Source of the DNA: JAQICJ01 sp041686345
Lineage (GTDB): Bacteria > Myxococcota_A > Polyangia > HGW-17
DNA: 21,903 nt
NCBI GenBank assembly: GCA_041686345.1
Contig: JAWLEA010000048.1
Location: 1 to 21,903 of the forward strand
Direction: 5' to 3'
In this document: positions 8,250 through 16,598 of the stretch, one piece after another
Numbering within the stretch: position 1 is the stretch's first letter
Layout of the letters: every line of letters starts with the position of its first letter
Position numbers and translations under genes: made by a program
Notes under the pieces: model-generated
Database searches by the model: none
Told to the model about the DNA's origin: nothing
The model's input: only the letters and a program-made list of their open reading frames with translations

Positions 8250-8255
8250 TTGACA
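8250..8255 (+). promoter_or_regulatory. Possible -35 element for the cdr operon
   Basis: A consensus TTGACA stands 125 bp before cdr. The expected -10 position, about 17 bp later, reads only GAAACT or AACTAT. It is either a weak, activator-dependent promoter or a chance hexamer. Confidence 0.3.
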
Positions 8256-8315
8256 AATTTACCTGAAAATTGGAAACTATCCTGAATCTGTTTGCAAGTT
8301 GATGATTTTTGTTTT

Positions 8316-8340
8316 TTGCAAATTGTTGGAAAATTTGCAA
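8316..8340. repeat. Perfect inverted repeat TTGCAAATT-N7-AATTTGCAA
   Basis: The two 9-bp arms (8316-8324 and 8332-8340) are exact reverse complements around GTTGGAA. The element ends 39 bp before the cdr start. Two further TTTGCAA copies lie upstream (8156-8165 as a 10-bp palindrome and 8290-8298), which suggests binding sites for a dimeric regulator rather than an RNA hairpin alone. Confidence 0.6.
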
Positions 8341-8379
8341 TAATTGCTTTTTTTGTAATGGAAATTGAGAGGTAGAGTC

Positions 8380-9738
8380 ATGAAATATGTTATTATTGGT
8401 GGTGATGCTGCCGGAATGAGTGCTGCCAGTACTATCAGGAAAAAGCAGCCAGAGAGCAAAGTAATCGTCATGGAAAAAGGAACCGATGTTTCATACGGTG
8501 CTTGCGGCATGCCTTATAAATTGGCCAATACTGAGGCAAGTATGGAAGAACTGGTTGTAGTAAGCGCTGCTTCTTTCATCAATAAACGCAAAATAGATCT
8601 GCGTCTCAACAATGAGGTTATAGAACTTGATCTTAAAGGAAAAAAAGTAGTTTGTAAGGGAAAAGACAGGGGAAAATATACAGAAAGTTTTGACAAACTT
8701 CTGATAGCCACCGGTGCTTCTCCCAGGAGACTGTCTGTAGAAGGAACGGAACTTGATGGCGTTTATTACCTGGGCAATCTTGAAGATGGGCGGGCTCTTT
8801 CTGCAAAACTGGACAAACTTGATGGTGGTGAGGTTACAGTTGTGGGCAGCAGTCTGCTTGGTTTGGAAATGATGGAAGCACTTATAGACAGGGGATTCAA
8901 GGTAAATGTTATTGAAAGGCTTCAGCTCCCTTTGCCTTTTTTGTCCCAATCTTTCGGTTCCAGGATAATAGACAAGTTGAACAATAAAAATATCAATACT
9001 TATTTTGGAGCCGAGTTGCAGGAAATAAGAAAAACTGATAATAATCTGATTGTATCCCTTAAGCAAAATCAAAGCAAACAAGTTGAATTCGAGTCGGATT
9101 TTGTGGTTATAGTTGCAGGAGTAGAACCTGCCAGTAAAATCTTTCTTGAAGCGGGTCTGGAGGCTGGTCCTGCCGGTACTATTGCAGTTGATGAATATCT
9201 TGGTACTTCAGTTGTTGATATATATGCAGCCGGCGATTGTGCCGATGCCATTCACGGAGTCACTGGGAAAAAAGTTTTTCATCCCCTTGCCCTCAGGGCC
9301 AACAGAGCCGGCAAGTTTGCCGCATATAACATGATGGGCAATAAAAAGAAGGTAGCTCCAATCATGGGAACCGCCGGTGCCAAATTTTTTGATCTGGCTT
9401 TGGCTTGGACAGGATTGTCGTTAAAAAATGCAAAGGAAGCCGGATTTGACCCGGTAATCCAGGAAATAGAAACTTCTTCTCAAGCTCATTACATGAGAGG
9501 AGCCGGTAAAATCAATTATTTCCTGGTTGCCGATCGCCAATCCAAAAAGGTTCTGGGTGGAGGTATCCTCGGACCTTATGGAGCAACTGCCAGACAGATA
9601 GATACTCTGGCAGGGGCACTTTATCATCAGGCGACTTTGGAACAGTGTTACGAATACGATTTGCTTTATTCTCCGCCTTTCGGACCGGTTTGGAATGCTT
9701 TGCACATAAGTTCTTCCATTTTGCTCAAGAATATTTAA
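8380..9738 (+). CDS. cdr: CoA-disulfide reductase / NADH oxidase-type flavoprotein
   Basis: NAD(P)H-dependent FAD flavoprotein that reduces CoA disulfide or related thiol disulfides, or oxygen, using a single active-site cysteine. 452 residues. The FAD motif MKYVIIGGDAAGMSAA is at the N-terminus. The redox Cys is C42 in SYGACGMPY, the position of Cys43 in characterised CoADRs. A second nucleotide-binding motif, VTVVGSSLLGLEMME, is near residue 150, and DIYAAGDCAD marks the FAD C-terminal site. The dimerisation domain ends with DLLYSPPFGPVWNAL, supplying the conserved Tyr. I prefer the ATG at 8380 (GAGAGG upstream) to an in-frame TTG at 8365. It is the first gene of the cdr-hydA-ssnA-mutS cluster, with 42 bp to hydA. 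Family assignment is firm; the exact substrate is not fixed by sequence. Confidence 0.88.
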   Translation: MKYVIIGGDAAGMSAASTIRKKQPESKVIVMEKGTDVSYGACGMPYKLANTEASMEELVVVSAASFINKRKIDLRLNNEVIELDLKGKKVVCKGKDRGKYTESFDKLLIATGASPRRLSVEGTELDGVYYLGNLEDGRALSAKLDKLDGGEVTVVGSSLLGLEMMEALIDRGFKVNVIERLQLPLPFLSQSFGSRIIDKLNNKNINTYFGAELQEIRKTDNNLIVSLKQNQSKQVEFESDFVVIVAGVEPASKIFLEAGLEAGPAGTIAVDEYLGTSVVDIYAAGDCADAIHGVTGKKVFHPLALRANRAGKFAAYNMMGNKKKVAPIMGTAGAKFFDLALAWTGLSLKNAKEAGFDPVIQEIETSSQAHYMRGAGKINYFLVADRQSKKVLGGGILGPYGATARQIDTLAGALYHQATLEQCYEYDLLYSPPFGPVWNALHISSSILLKNI

Positions 9739-9780
9739 CTTAAACTGAATTGCAGTATTCAGAATTTCAGGATCTAACTT

Positions 9781-11208
9781 ATGAATAATGTGTTGATTAA
9801 AGGTGGTCTTCTGGTTGACCATCAAAGTGTTTCCCCCCAGGATTTACTCATCCAGGAGGGGCGAATAGCCCATAAAGGTTATGATATCGATCTGCCCCCG
9901 GGTACAGCTTTGTTCAATGCTTCCGGTCTGGTGATAATGCCCGGTTTTATCGATATCCATACCCATTTTTCTTTGCCGGTGGGCAAATACACTTCTTCAG
10001 ATAATTTTGAAAGTGGCACTCGGTCAGCTTTGGCCGGAGGAACAACAACAATTATCGATTACATAACCCCGGACAGGGAAGAAAATCCCCGAGAGGCAAT
10101 CAAGCGCTGGTTTCACAACTCCAGAACAGCCCATATAGATTATGGTTTCCATCTTTCAATTCCATCTTTCAATGCTGATACTTTCAATGTCATGACCGAG
10201 GCGGCGGGACTGGGAATTACCGGGTTCAAAGTATTTCAGGCTTATCCAGACAGATTGATGCTTTCTGATGATAAAATCGGCCTTGTGATGGAACATGCTC
10301 GCAAACTCGGCGGGGTTGTTCATGTTCATTCCGAATCGGGTGAACTTATTTCCTCTTTGCAGAAAGAAGCTCTGGCAGAGGGACACAAACATGCGACCTG
10401 GCATGAGAAAACCAGACCGGCTTACGGAGAGGGAGAATCAGCTGGCAGAATATTAAATCTGGTGGAAAAGACAGGGTGTCCCACGGTTATTGTTCATATA
10501 GGAACCAAAGACGTCATCGATGTTCTCAAACAGGCCAAAAAGAAGAAACTTCCTTTATTTGGAGAAACTTGTCCCCAGTATTTGTGGCTCCATAAAAAGT
10601 TTCTTGAACGCAATCAAAATGAGGGTAATCTTTATGTTTGTTCTCCCCCACTGAGAGATTTGGATCATCTCAAAGCCATGTGGGAAAGCTTGATCGATGG
10701 TGATCTCCATCTGGTATCTACTGATCATTGCCCCTTTACCAGGGAAGAAAAAACAAAAAACATTGAAAATTTTACAGAAATACCAAATGGTTTGCCCGGA
10801 GTTGAAACAAGACCCATCTTGTTGCACAATGGAGCTATTGTTGGTCGTCGTTTTGGATGGAAAAAACTAACCAGGCTTCTTTCCACAGCTCCCGCAATTT
10901 TAAGTGGTCTATACCCGCAGAAAGGGAGTCTCCAAATTGGAGCCGATGCAGACTTGGCTGTTTTCAATCCTGAAATTGTTACCAGTCTCAGTGCCAAGGA
11001 TCTGCATTCTAATTGTGATTACAGCCCCTATGAAGGAATGGTTCTCAAAGGGGGGATTGAATTTGTTTTCAGCAGGGGACGCCTGATTCGGCATGGTGAT
11101 CAGTTTGAAACAACTTCCGGTCAGGGCAATTATCTTGCCCGCAAGGAAATTAAAGCCGGCGACTTGAATTTAATCAGAATGGAGGACTATCCGTGGGTAT
11201 TTTCATAA
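9781..11208 (+). CDS. hydA: Dihydropyrimidinase / D-hydantoinase
   Basis: Zinc-dependent cyclic amidohydrolase that opens dihydropyrimidine or 5-substituted hydantoin rings in the cytoplasm. 475 residues. All metal ligands are visible at near-canonical positions: H60 and H62 (DIHTH), the carboxylated lysine K150 (GFKVF), H183 (VHVHSES), H239 (VIVHIGT) and D315 (STDHCPF). The Lys, third and fourth His and Asp numbers coincide with those of characterised bacterial hydantoinases. The usual HAENG segment is HSESG here, which may alter the substrate pocket. The SD is weak (AGGA). The last 16 bp overlap ssnA. E. coli and many purine-fermenting bacteria also carry a hydantoinase-like gene near ssnA, so a role in purine or pyrimidine ring degradation is likely. 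Confidence 0.9.
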   Translation: MNNVLIKGGLLVDHQSVSPQDLLIQEGRIAHKGYDIDLPPGTALFNASGLVIMPGFIDIHTHFSLPVGKYTSSDNFESGTRSALAGGTTTIIDYITPDREENPREAIKRWFHNSRTAHIDYGFHLSIPSFNADTFNVMTEAAGLGITGFKVFQAYPDRLMLSDDKIGLVMEHARKLGGVVHVHSESGELISSLQKEALAEGHKHATWHEKTRPAYGEGESAGRILNLVEKTGCPTVIVHIGTKDVIDVLKQAKKKKLPLFGETCPQYLWLHKKFLERNQNEGNLYVCSPPLRDLDHLKAMWESLIDGDLHLVSTDHCPFTREEKTKNIENFTEIPNGLPGVETRPILLHNGAIVGRRFGWKKLTRLLSTAPAILSGLYPQKGSLQIGADADLAVFNPEIVTSLSAKDLHSNCDYSPYEGMVLKGGIEFVFSRGRLIRHGDQFETTSGQGNYLARKEIKAGDLNLIRMEDYPWVFS

Positions 11209-12503
11209 TCAGAAACATTAATATTTTAACTTCCTTTGACCAGGGTAAATTTTTCAAGGGGGATCTCAAAATAGACTCAGATACAGGCAAGGTTCTTGCA
11301 GTCGGAGAAAATCTCGACTCTGAAAAAACAGAACAAGAGATAGATATGTCTGACAAACTGGTTACGCCCGGGTTAGTTGTAGGTCATCACCATCTCTATT
11401 CGGCTCTGGCCCGTGGCATGCCCGCTCCCAGAAAAACTCCTGAAAATTTTCTGGAAACTCTCAAATATCTGTGGTGGATATTGGATCGATCCCTCAATGA
11501 GAATACGGTTTATCTCAGTGGCATGGCCGGTTTACTTGGTGCTGCTCGACTCGGAGTAACCGGAGTGATTGATCATCATGCTTCTCCTTCATTTATAGAA
11601 GGAAGTCTTTCCACTTTGGCAAAAGCTTTTCGAAATATCGGAATCAGGGGGATGCTTTCCTACGAGGTAACCGACCGTAACGGAAAGGATGAAGGTCTTC
11701 GTACCATTCAGGAAAATGCCGATTTTGCCAAAACTGTGGAATCTGACTCTCAACTCAGTGCTGCAGTTGGAGCCCATGCTTCTTTCACTATCAAAGATTC
11801 CACCATGGACAGAGTTGGTGTTTTGTGTCACGATACCGGTTTGCCTCTCCATATTCACCTGTTGGAATCCGGGCAGGATCGAACTATTTCCATTGAAAAG
11901 TTTGGATATGATCCTCTTACCAGGTTGGAGCAAAGAGGACTGTTGCGGGAGCAGGACATGATCGTACACGGGGTTGATCTCAAGCCGGCAGAATTACAAA
12001 AATTAAACAAATTAAACGTTAATTTACTTCATAATCCCCGTTCCAATATGAACAACCGGGTAGGGCGTTCTTCTCTCAAACAGGGAAAATGGGCAATTGG
12101 TACCGATGGAATAGATTCTGATATTCTGACCGAAGTTAGAACCTCATTTTTCAGAGGCAGAGAAGATCATCCCCCCATTGATTTTGGCCTGCCACTGAAA
12201 ATGCTCAAGAGATCTCAACTGATACTGGGTAAATCCCAGGGAATTGAACTATCTGAAATTAAAAAGGGCTCAATAGCTGATTTTACATTTTTCGACTATT
12301 ATCCTCCCACCCCCCTTAATGCAGATAATTTTGCCGGCCATCTATTTTTCGGTCTTTCCAGTTGGGCTGTTTGTGGAACCATGGTAGGAGGAAAATGGAT
12401 CATGAAAGACAGAAAAATACTCAGTGTAGACGAAAAAGAAACTACCCAGGCTACGCGACTCGGAGCCAAGGCCCTTTATCTGGAAATGGAGAAATTGCAA
12501 TGA
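11193..12503 (+). CDS. ssnA: SsnA-type putative aminohydrolase
   Basis: Amidohydrolase-superfamily deaminase-like protein of the SsnA family, which in many bacteria lies in the anaerobic purine/uric acid degradation cluster; the exact reaction is still inferred. 436 residues. Family hallmarks: PGLVVGHHHLYSALARG (H65/H67), LKYLWWILDRSL, VIDHHASPSFIEGSLSTL, HIHLLES (H220, H222, E225), IVHG (H259), LLHNPRSNMNNRVG and IGTDGID (D305). These follow E. coli SsnA almost segment by segment. Translation starts at GTG 11193, preceded by GGAGG (11181-11185) inside hydA, so the genes overlap by 16 bp and are probably coupled. Its stop overlaps the next start. The usual partners (YgfK, molybdenum hydroxylase subunits) are absent from this window. 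Confidence 0.92.
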   Translation: MGIFIIRNINILTSFDQGKFFKGDLKIDSDTGKVLAVGENLDSEKTEQEIDMSDKLVTPGLVVGHHHLYSALARGMPAPRKTPENFLETLKYLWWILDRSLNENTVYLSGMAGLLGAARLGVTGVIDHHASPSFIEGSLSTLAKAFRNIGIRGMLSYEVTDRNGKDEGLRTIQENADFAKTVESDSQLSAAVGAHASFTIKDSTMDRVGVLCHDTGLPLHIHLLESGQDRTISIEKFGYDPLTRLEQRGLLREQDMIVHGVDLKPAELQKLNKLNVNLLHNPRSNMNNRVGRSSLKQGKWAIGTDGIDSDILTEVRTSFFRGREDHPPIDFGLPLKMLKRSQLILGKSQGIELSEIKKGSIADFTFFDYYPPTPLNADNFAGHLFFGLSSWAVCGTMVGGKWIMKDRKILSVDEKETTQATRLGAKALYLEMEKLQ

Positions 12504-13150
12504 CAGGTCAACAAAAGAAGAATTCTTCAGGAAAGTCTCCGCCGCAAAATTCCAAAAAGAAGTCAAAGAAGCCGCAAAATTCCGAAAAGAAGTCAAAAAA
12601 GAAGTCGCCGGCTCAGTCTGCCCCTTCCGCTTCTTCAGATTCTTCTTCTCAGGAAAAAGTGCGTAAAGAGGTTGAAGGTGAACCAGAAAAGAAGAATAGC
12701 AGTTCCGGCTCAAATTCCAAAATAAAAGAAGAAAAAGCAAATCTCGGAGATTCCGGAACATCTTCCGAAGAGGATGATGATACAGAACCTGCTCAGGGCA
12801 GTATTTTTGGTGCTTTGTTGGGAAAGATGCTTTCCACCGGAGAAAGTCAGATAAAAAGAGCTACCGAGCTCAAATTGCCCCGGGAAGTAATTAATTTTTC
12901 CAAAGAACAGATGAAGGGGCTCAAACATGACATGGTAAAAACCGTGGGTAGTGAAGTGAGCCATTTTCTCAAAAATCTAAATTTGGGTAAAGAGCTGGTT
13001 AAAGTACTCACCTATCTCACCTTTGAGGTAAAAATGCAGATAAGGCTGGTTCCATCGGATGAAAACAAGTTAAAATTGAAACCGGAATCAAAAATCAAGG
13101 TAGTTCCCAAAAAAAATAAAAAACCGAAAGATGATGAGCCGCAAAAATGA
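12500..13150 (+). CDS. Conserved-looking hypothetical protein, Lys/Ser-rich N-terminus with a helical C-terminal domain
   Basis: 216 residues, function unknown. The start ATG overlaps the ssnA stop (ATGA) and its stop overlaps the mutS start (ATGA), so it is translationally embedded in the operon; upstream in-frame ATGs fall inside ssnA and are rejected. Residues 1-95 are disordered and Lys/Ser-rich, including a recent 10-residue tandem duplication. Residues about 100-200 look folded: amphipathic helices LPREVINFSKEQMKGLKHDMVKTV and SEVSHFLKNLNLGKELVKVLTYL, then EVKMQIRLVP. The helical part recalls small phasin-like or coiled-coil proteins, and I have an impression of similar domains in myxobacteria, but cannot name a family. 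No signal peptide; probably cytoplasmic. The basic tail could bind nucleic acid or anionic surfaces. Confidence 0.75.
   Translation: MTGQQKKNSSGKSPPQNSKKKSKKPQNSEKKSKKKSPAQSAPSASSDSSSQEKVRKEVEGEPEKKNSSSGSNSKIKEEKANLGDSGTSSEEDDDTEPAQGSIFGALLGKMLSTGESQIKRATELKLPREVINFSKEQMKGLKHDMVKTVGSEVSHFLKNLNLGKELVKVLTYLTFEVKMQIRLVPSDENKLKLKPESKIKVVPKKNKKPKDDEPQK
12541..12600 (+). repeat. 30-bp tandem duplication (2 units)
   Basis: Two adjacent 30-bp units (12541-12570 and 12571-12600) differ at two positions only. In frame they encode PQNSKKKSKK and PQNSEKKSKK. The near-identity points to recent slippage or duplication that kept the frame. Confidence 0.9.
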
Positions 13151-15768
13151 GTCCAACCCCTTTGATGAAGCAATATCTCAAAGAGAAAGAACGTTACCCC
13201 GATGCTATTTTGTTATTCAGGGTTGGGGATTTTTATGAAATGTTCTATGAAGATGCTGTTACTGCATCGGAAGTTCTGGGAATCGCTCTCACCTCCCGTG
13301 ATAAAAACAAGGAAAATCCTATTCCTCTTTGTGGAGTTCCCTACCATGCAGTCAAAAACTATCTGAGTCGTCTTCTCAATGAAGGATTTAAAGTTGCAGT
13401 CTGTGAACAAGTCGAAGATCCAAGAGAAGCAAAAGGAATAGTCAAACGTGCAGTGACCAGGGTGGTTACTCCGGGACTGATTCTTGATGAAGATCAACTG
13501 GAAGCTAAAACATCCAATTATATAGCTGCAATTTACTCCTCCAATCCTCCTGCAGATTATGGCCTGGCGGTGAGTGATATTTCCACTGGAGAATTCAAAG
13601 TAGCCCATTTAAATTCTTTCGATGAGGCATCCTCTGAATTGGCCCGAATAAAAGCCCGACAGATAGTTTCAGTTGATTCTGTTCGCAGGCAATTTTCCGA
13701 TTCCTTTCTGTTCAATGATATTTTGTGGGAAACAGCGGACGAAGAGTTGTTGAATTTGCAGAAAGCTGAAGAATATCTTCAAAAGAGTTCCCGCTCCGTT
13801 CCTGAAGAAGTTAAATCCTCCCCAAGTCTCACTATTGCCACAGCTATTTTAATAGCTGAACTGCAGGGAGCACGTCCTGCCGAACCACTTCCGCCGGTAC
13901 GAATTATTCCATATATTCCCAGTGAATTCATGATTCTTGATGAAAGCACCATCTCCAATCTTGAGCTTTTTGAAACAATTCGAGATGGTTCCAGGCGGGG
14001 GGCGTTGATTTCTGTCATGGATCAGAGTGTTACCTCCATGGGTGGTCGCAAACTCAAATCCTGGCTGCTTTATCCCTTGCTTGACATAAAGAAGATAAAA
14101 AAAAGGCAGGGAGCGGTTTCCATCCTCATTAAAGCAGCCGATAAACGAGGGCAATTGCGCAATGTTCTTCGGGAACTGCCCGATCTGGAAAGGTTGGCAT
14201 CCCGGGTGGAACACCGGGTAGCTTCTCCCCGTGATTTGGGCGTTATTCTTGCCGGAATCAGAATTTTGCCGGAGATAGACAAATTGCTTGGAGCTATTGC
14301 CAAAGTCAAAGCCAATCAACTTATCTCCCCTGATAAAGATCAACTTGAAGATATCAGGAAAATTCTGGAAAAAACTCTGGTTGATGAACCCCCGGTTTAT
14401 TTAAAAGACGGAGGAGTTATCAGAAAAGGTTTCAATTCGGAGCTAGACAAATTAATCGATCTTTCCCGGGGCGGGAAAAACAAAATATTGGAAATAGAGA
14501 AGCGGGAAAAGGAAAGGACGGGAATTTCATCACTTAAAATAAAATTTAACAAGGTGTTCGGCTATTATATAGAAATTCCCAGAACGAAGTCTGATGAAGT
14601 TCCCTCTGATTACATCAGAAAACAAACACTCAAGGCTTCGGAGCGTTTTGTAACTACAGAACTGGCAGAATATGAATCCAGAATTCTTGAGGCTGATGAA
14701 AAGCGGATCATTCTTGAAGAAGAGTTATTCCTGGATTTGCGAGAGAAAATTGCAGTTGAAGTTGATAGAATCAAAGATAAAGCTGCTTCTCTGGCAACAA
14801 TAGATGTTCTTTCTTCTCTGGCTGAAATCGCCCACAAAAAAAACTATGTCAAACCCGAAATTAACAACAGCGACGTGATCGAACTGAAAAAAGCAAGGCA
14901 TCCGGTTATAGAAACTCTTATGGGACAGGGAGAATTTGTGCCCAACGATATTGAGCTTTCCAATTCCAGTCGCCAGGTAGCAATTATCACCGGACCAAAT
15001 ATGTCAGGTAAATCTACTATTATCAGGCAGACAGCTTTGGCGGTTCTGCTGGCTCAAACCGGCTCTTTTGTTCCGGCCCAAAAGGCACAGATTGGTATTT
15101 GCGATCGTATTTTTTCCCGGGTGGGAGCTTCTGATAATATTGCCCGGGGAGAAAGTACTTTCATGGTCGAAATGAAGGAAACCGCCAATATTCTGCAACA
15201 TTCAACTTCCAGAAGTTTGGTTATTCTGGATGAGATAGGCAGGGGTACCAGCACCTATGATGGCGTTTCCATAGCTTGGGCGGTTGTGGAAGAGATTCAT
15301 GACACCATTGGAGCACGTACTTTGTTTGCCACCCATTATCACGAGCTTACCGCTCTGAGTGATATAAAACCCAGAATATTCAATGCGGGAGTCAGTGTGA
15401 AGGAATGGAAAGATACTATTCTTTTTTTGAGAAAACTGGTAATTGGGGCAGTAAATCGTTCTTATGGAATTCAGGTGGCTTCACTGGCCGGGGTTTCAGA
15501 GCGGGTTATCAATCGTGCCAAAGCAATTCTTGACGCTCTACAGCAGGGGAAAAGTCTTACAGTTCCTTTTACCGGAAATCAGGATAAGGAAGAGCAGAAT
15601 CAGATGGCTCTTTTTCAAGCAGGTTCAGAATCAGGTAAAAGAATCGATGCTGATACGGAAAAATTGATTGATTTCATCAGTGAGATAGATCCTGACAACA
15701 TAACACCCAAGCAAGCACTTGATTTAATTTATACAATCAAGGAACGACACAAGCAAATCAAGGATTGA
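13147..15768 (+). CDS. mutS: DNA mismatch repair ATPase MutS
   Basis: Recognises base mismatches and small loops in DNA and starts repair with MutL. 873 residues, full length for MutS1. Domain I carries the Phe-X-Glu mismatch-reading motif (FRVGDFYEMF, F29 and E31) and CGVPYHAV. The clamp and lever domains fill the middle. The ATPase has Walker A GPNMSGKST (about 615-623), ESTFMVEMKETANIL, Walker B with the signature VILDEIGRGTSTYDG (about 690-705), and TLFATHYHEL. The domain V segment SYGIQVASLAG has Gln where His is commonest. The C-terminal helices extend to residue 873, so no truncation. The start overlaps the preceding stop (ATGA), tying mutS to a catabolic operon, an uncommon neighbourhood. 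mutL is not in the window. Confidence 0.97.
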   Translation: MSPTPLMKQYLKEKERYPDAILLFRVGDFYEMFYEDAVTASEVLGIALTSRDKNKENPIPLCGVPYHAVKNYLSRLLNEGFKVAVCEQVEDPREAKGIVKRAVTRVVTPGLILDEDQLEAKTSNYIAAIYSSNPPADYGLAVSDISTGEFKVAHLNSFDEASSELARIKARQIVSVDSVRRQFSDSFLFNDILWETADEELLNLQKAEEYLQKSSRSVPEEVKSSPSLTIATAILIAELQGARPAEPLPPVRIIPYIPSEFMILDESTISNLELFETIRDGSRRGALISVMDQSVTSMGGRKLKSWLLYPLLDIKKIKKRQGAVSILIKAADKRGQLRNVLRELPDLERLASRVEHRVASPRDLGVILAGIRILPEIDKLLGAIAKVKANQLISPDKDQLEDIRKILEKTLVDEPPVYLKDGGVIRKGFNSELDKLIDLSRGGKNKILEIEKREKERTGISSLKIKFNKVFGYYIEIPRTKSDEVPSDYIRKQTLKASERFVTTELAEYESRILEADEKRIILEEELFLDLREKIAVEVDRIKDKAASLATIDVLSSLAEIAHKKNYVKPEINNSDVIELKKARHPVIETLMGQGEFVPNDIELSNSSRQVAIITGPNMSGKSTIIRQTALAVLLAQTGSFVPAQKAQIGICDRIFSRVGASDNIARGESTFMVEMKETANILQHSTSRSLVILDEIGRGTSTYDGVSIAWAVVEEIHDTIGARTLFATHYHELTALSDIKPRIFNAGVSVKEWKDTILFLRKLVIGAVNRSYGIQVASLAGVSERVINRAKAILDALQQGKSLTVPFTGNQDKEEQNQMALFQAGSESGKRIDADTEKLIDFISEIDPDNITPKQALDLIYTIKERHKQIKD

Positions 15769-15900
15769 GTTTTCACCTCTTGCTGTTTTTTTGATTGTTC
15801 ACTTTTCCTATCTTCAGGATTTTTTTCTTTATAAAAAGACGAGATAAGTTAAATTTATGATTCAACTTGTAGTTTAAGGCTAAGGTTGATTTTGATAATA

Positions 15901-15922
15901 AACCTGCTCTTGAGAGCAGGTT
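15901..15922 (+). promoter_or_regulatory. Perfect 10-bp dyad / hairpin in the atoD leader
   Basis: AACCTGCTCT (15901-15910) and AGAGCAGGTT (15913-15922) are exact complements separated by TG. The element ends 8 bp before AGGAGG (15931-15936) and 20 bp before the atoD ATG. No T-tract follows, so it is not an intrinsic terminator. It could be an operator overlapping the transcription start or a 5'-UTR stabilising stem. Confidence 0.6.
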
Positions 15923-15942
15923 AACCTGGAAGGAGGAACTAA

Positions 15943-16596
15943 ATGGCAAAAATTATTTCAGGAAAAGAAGCTGCTACTTTGGTAAAACCAGGCTCCAGTT
16001 TGATGTTGTCTGGTTTTTTAGTAGCAGGGGCACCGGTTTATCTAATCGATTGCCTGGTTGAAAACGGTGTTGATTCTCTGCATGTTGTTACTATTTCCAC
16101 CGATTATGACAACAAGGGAGTTGGACGTCTTATCACCAGCAAACAGATTAAATCTCTGCAGGTTTCACATATAGGAACCAATAGAACTACACAAAAACAA
16201 TATAAAAACAAAGATATATCCATAGAGTTTGTTCCCCAGGGAATTTTGGTTGAACGGATCAGAACTGCAGGTGCAGGTCTGGGAGGATTTTATTCTCCGG
16301 TTGGAGTTGGTACCACAGTAGCTGAAGGCAAGGAAACCCTGGAAGAGAATGGAAAAATTTATATTCTGGAAAGACCGATTTCAGCTGATGTTGCTTTTAT
16401 TTCAGCCAAAAAGGCCGACAAACTTGGAAATCTTGTTTATCATAGAACAGCCCGCAATTCCAATCCCTCCATGGCTATGGGCGCTACAATCACTGTGGCT
16501 GAAGTTGATGAAATTGTTGAACCTGGAGAAATCTCTCCTGAAAGAGTGGGGACTCCCGGTGTTTTTGTTGATTATCTGGTCAAGAAGGGAGAATAA
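15943..16596 (+). CDS. atoD: Acyl-CoA:acetate/acetoacetate CoA-transferase, alpha subunit
   Basis: Subunit of the family I CoA-transferase that moves CoA between acetoacetyl-CoA or short acyl-CoAs and acetate or butyrate in the cytoplasm. 217 residues, close to E. coli AtoD. Recognisable segments are LMLSGFLVAGAPVYLID, SHIGTNRTTQKQ, FVPQGILVERIRTAGAGLGGFYSPVGVGT, YILERPISADVAFI, KLGNLVYHRTARNSNP and GTPGVFVDYLV. A strong SD (AGGAGG) lies 6 bp before the ATG. The beta subunit gene begins 2 bp after the stop. Likely roles are acetoacetate use or butyrate/acetate exchange during amino-acid fermentation; sequence alone does not separate AtoDA, CtfAB and succinyl-CoA-using enzymes. Confidence 0.9.
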   Translation: MAKIISGKEAATLVKPGSSLMLSGFLVAGAPVYLIDCLVENGVDSLHVVTISTDYDNKGVGRLITSKQIKSLQVSHIGTNRTTQKQYKNKDISIEFVPQGILVERIRTAGAGLGGFYSPVGVGTTVAEGKETLEENGKIYILERPISADVAFISAKKADKLGNLVYHRTARNSNPSMAMGATITVAEVDEIVEPGEISPERVGTPGVFVDYLVKKGE

Positions 16597-16598
16597 AG

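Larger units (their letters stand above)
8064..8379. other. 316-bp divergent intergenic region with repeated dyads
   Basis: Lies between the leftward YkuD gene and rightward cdr. No credible ORF. It holds GTTTGCAAAC (8156-8165), GTTTGCAAG (8290-8298), a 9-bp inverted repeat at 8316-8340, a GCTGAT/ATCAGC dyad (8215-8220 and 8238-8243) and a TTGACA hexamer (8250-8255). It looks like a regulated promoter region. Confidence 0.65.

Noticed and set aside
8316..8345. Sigma-54 promoter (GG ... GC) in TTGGAAAATTTGCAA
   Set aside because: The GG and GC are 7 bp apart instead of 10.
8491..9081. 196-codon open frame antisense to cdr
   Set aside because: Shadow of the flavoprotein gene; unusual composition and no start signals.
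15901..15942. Hairpin as a rho-independent terminator of mutS
   Set aside because: No T-tract follows, and it sits against the SD of the next gene, over 130 bp after the mutS stop.
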